NCBI GenBank assembly: GCA_031257235.1
Contig: JAIRPA010000030.1
Span: 1-6,849 of the forward strand
Direction of reading: 5' to 3'
Length of the DNA: 6,849 nt
Origin: Burkholderiales bacterium
GTDB lineage: Bacteria > Pseudomonadota > Gammaproteobacteria > Burkholderiales > Casimicrobiaceae
Part shown: in pieces, positions 5,838-6,849 of the stretch
Numbering within the stretch: the stretch's first letter is position 1
Layout of the letters: each line of letters begins with the position of its first letter
Program-made: the position numbers and the translations under genes
The notes under the pieces: model-generated
Seen by the model: only the letters and a program-made list of their open reading frames with translations
Told to the model about the DNA's origin: nothing
Databases searched by the model: none

Positions 5838-6849
5838 TTACTCCCTTGTCGCTCGGATCACTTCTTCCACCGTGGTCACTCCGGACAATGCCTTCATCAA
5901 CCCATCCTCGTACATCGTCACCATGCCTTCTTGTACGGCTTGGGACTTAATCTCGTTGGCGGTTGCGCGACGCATGATTAAAGAACGCAGGGCATCCGTC
6001 ATCGGCATCACTTCCACAATACACACGCGCCCGATGTAACCCGTTTGTGAACAGGCTTTACATCCTTTGGCGTGCCATAAGGTATAAGTCTTTTGTTCAG
6101 GCGAAAAACGCGATAGATTCAACTCTTCTGCCATTTCGGGCAAAACCGTGTAAGCGGATTTACAATGCGGGCAAAGCGCGCGGGTTAAGCGTTGGGCTTC
6201 GATCGCAATTAAAGTGGAGGTTAATAAATAGTCTTCCACGCCCATGTCTAATAATCGGTTGACGGTGGATGCCGCGTCGTTGGTGTGAACGGTGGATAAC
6301 ACCAAATGCCCCGTTAAAGCCGACTGCACCGCAATCTGCGCGGTTTCTAAGTCGCGGATTTCGCCGATCATAATAATGTCCGGGTCTTGGCGCACAATCG
6401 AGCGCAGGGCGTTGGCGAAGGTTAAATCGATTTGCGGTTTGACCTGAATCTGGTTGATGCCTTCCATTTGAAACTCAACGGGGTCTTCCACTGTTAAAAT
6501 TTTTACGTCGGGCTGATTCACGCGATCCAGCGCGGTATAAAGCGTGGTGGTTTTGCCGGACCCGGTGGGACCTGTCACCAATAGAATTCCGTTTGGCTCT
6601 TTTAAGGCGGATAAAAACGTTTCTTTGGAGGAGTGCGAAAAACCTAATTGATCGAAGTCTAATGCCACACCGCCTTTATCCAATATCCGCATGACCACCG
6701 ATTCGCCGTGCAGCGTGGGAATGGTGGAAACCCGTAAGTCGATTTCTTTGCCTTGGGTGTGTAATCGGATGCGACCGTCTTGCGGTAAGCGTCTTTCGGC
6801 AATATCCAAGTTGGCGATGATTTTAACCCGTGACACAATCGCCGCCGAT
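5838..6849 (-). CDS. gspE: Type II secretion ATPase GspE, C-terminal part (5' end beyond window)
   Basis: Cytoplasmic hexameric ATPase that powers pseudopilus assembly in type II secretion. About 336 C-terminal residues are visible, and the frame stays open through the right edge. The residues before the GTG at 6836 (SAAIVSRVK) fit the family, so that GTG is an internal valine and not the start. Numbering from that codon, I see the LDIAERRLPQDGRI stretch (10-23), Walker A GPTGSGKT (89-96), an Asp box around VEDPVEF (116-122), Walker B-like DIIMIGEIRD (153-162) and a His box around GHLVLSTVHTNDA (176-188). A CX2C-X33-CX2C zinc module follows (C222, C225, C259, C262), typical of GspE. The tail has VCIVEV where many relatives have a G-I-Y/F-E-type sequence, a minor variation. 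The stop is TAA and gspF follows after 44 nt. A PilB-type pilus ATPase is the alternative, but the pseudopilin, gspK and gspL genes downstream decide for GspE. Confidence 0.97.
   Translation of the reverse strand, partial: SAAIVSRVKIIANLDIAERRLPQDGRIRLHTQGKEIDLRVSTIPTLHGESVVMRILDKGGVALDFDQLGFSHSSKETFLSALKEPNGILLVTGPTGSGKTTTLYTALDRVNQPDVKILTVEDPVEFQMEGINQIQVKPQIDLTFANALRSIVRQDPDIIMIGEIRDLETAQIAVQSALTGHLVLSTVHTNDAASTVNRLLDMGVEDYLLTSTLIAIEAQRLTRALCPHCKSAYTVLPEMAEELNLSRFSPEQKTYTLWHAKGCKACSQTGYIGRVCIVEVMPMTDALRSLIMRRATANEIKSQAVQEGMVTMYEDGLMKALSGVTTVEEVIRATRE

Noticed and set aside
6834..6836. GTG as a start for gspE
   Set aside because: The frame continues upstream with residues typical of GspE, and starting here would remove the N-terminal domains. 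The gene is simply cut by the window edge.
1..6849. Type IV pilus or competence system instead of T2SS
   Set aside because: The GspG DPWG and acidic calcium loop, a GspK without Glu at +5, and GspH-I-J-K-L in order are specific to type II secretion.

Overview
The window holds one continuous minus-strand operon segment encoding the inner-membrane and pseudopilus parts of a type II secretion system (T2SS). Reading in the direction of transcription, from the right edge to the left, the order is gspE (cut by the right edge), gspF, gspG, gspH, gspI, gspJ, gspK and gspL (cut by the left edge). Coding density is close to 100 percent. The only non-coding gaps are 44 nt between gspE and gspF and 83 nt between gspF and gspG, and there is no gene-free stretch longer than 300 nt. 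No RNA gene, CRISPR array or transposase was seen. Open frames on the plus strand look like shadows of the minus-strand genes.

The system is diderm-type. The E-F-G-H-I-J-K-L order and a GspL with a PilN-like C-terminal half suggest an Xps-like T2SS of Pseudomonadota. By analogy gspM, gspN and gspD would lie to the left of the window. The base composition is moderate, with many GCG and CGCG words. The sequence does not let me name a genus or choose firmly between alpha-, beta- and gammaproteobacteria.

How the genes work together: GspE is the cytoplasmic ATPase and GspF the membrane platform. GspG is the major pseudopilin that forms the periplasmic piston filament. GspH, I, J and K are the minor pseudopilins that start and cap it. 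GspL anchors the ATPase to the membrane. From gspG to gspL each gene overlaps the next by 4 nt, except gspH/gspI at 14 nt, so translation of the block is probably coupled. The gspF-gspG gap carries a strong ribosome binding site and a plausible internal promoter, which would suit extra production of the major pseudopilin.

The most unusual part is the start of gspK (about 2146-2307). The prepilin leader there is 67 residues long and is built from nested palindromes and a 19-bp direct repeat. The two copies lie exactly 84 bp (28 codons) apart, so both are read in frame and encode KPRRF twice. One copy forms a near-perfect 34-nt hairpin shaped like an intrinsic terminator. It looks like a palindromic repeat element that has been inserted in frame into the cleaved leader of a pseudopilin gene. 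Apart from this I see a normal T2SS operon and no clearly undescribed multi-gene system.
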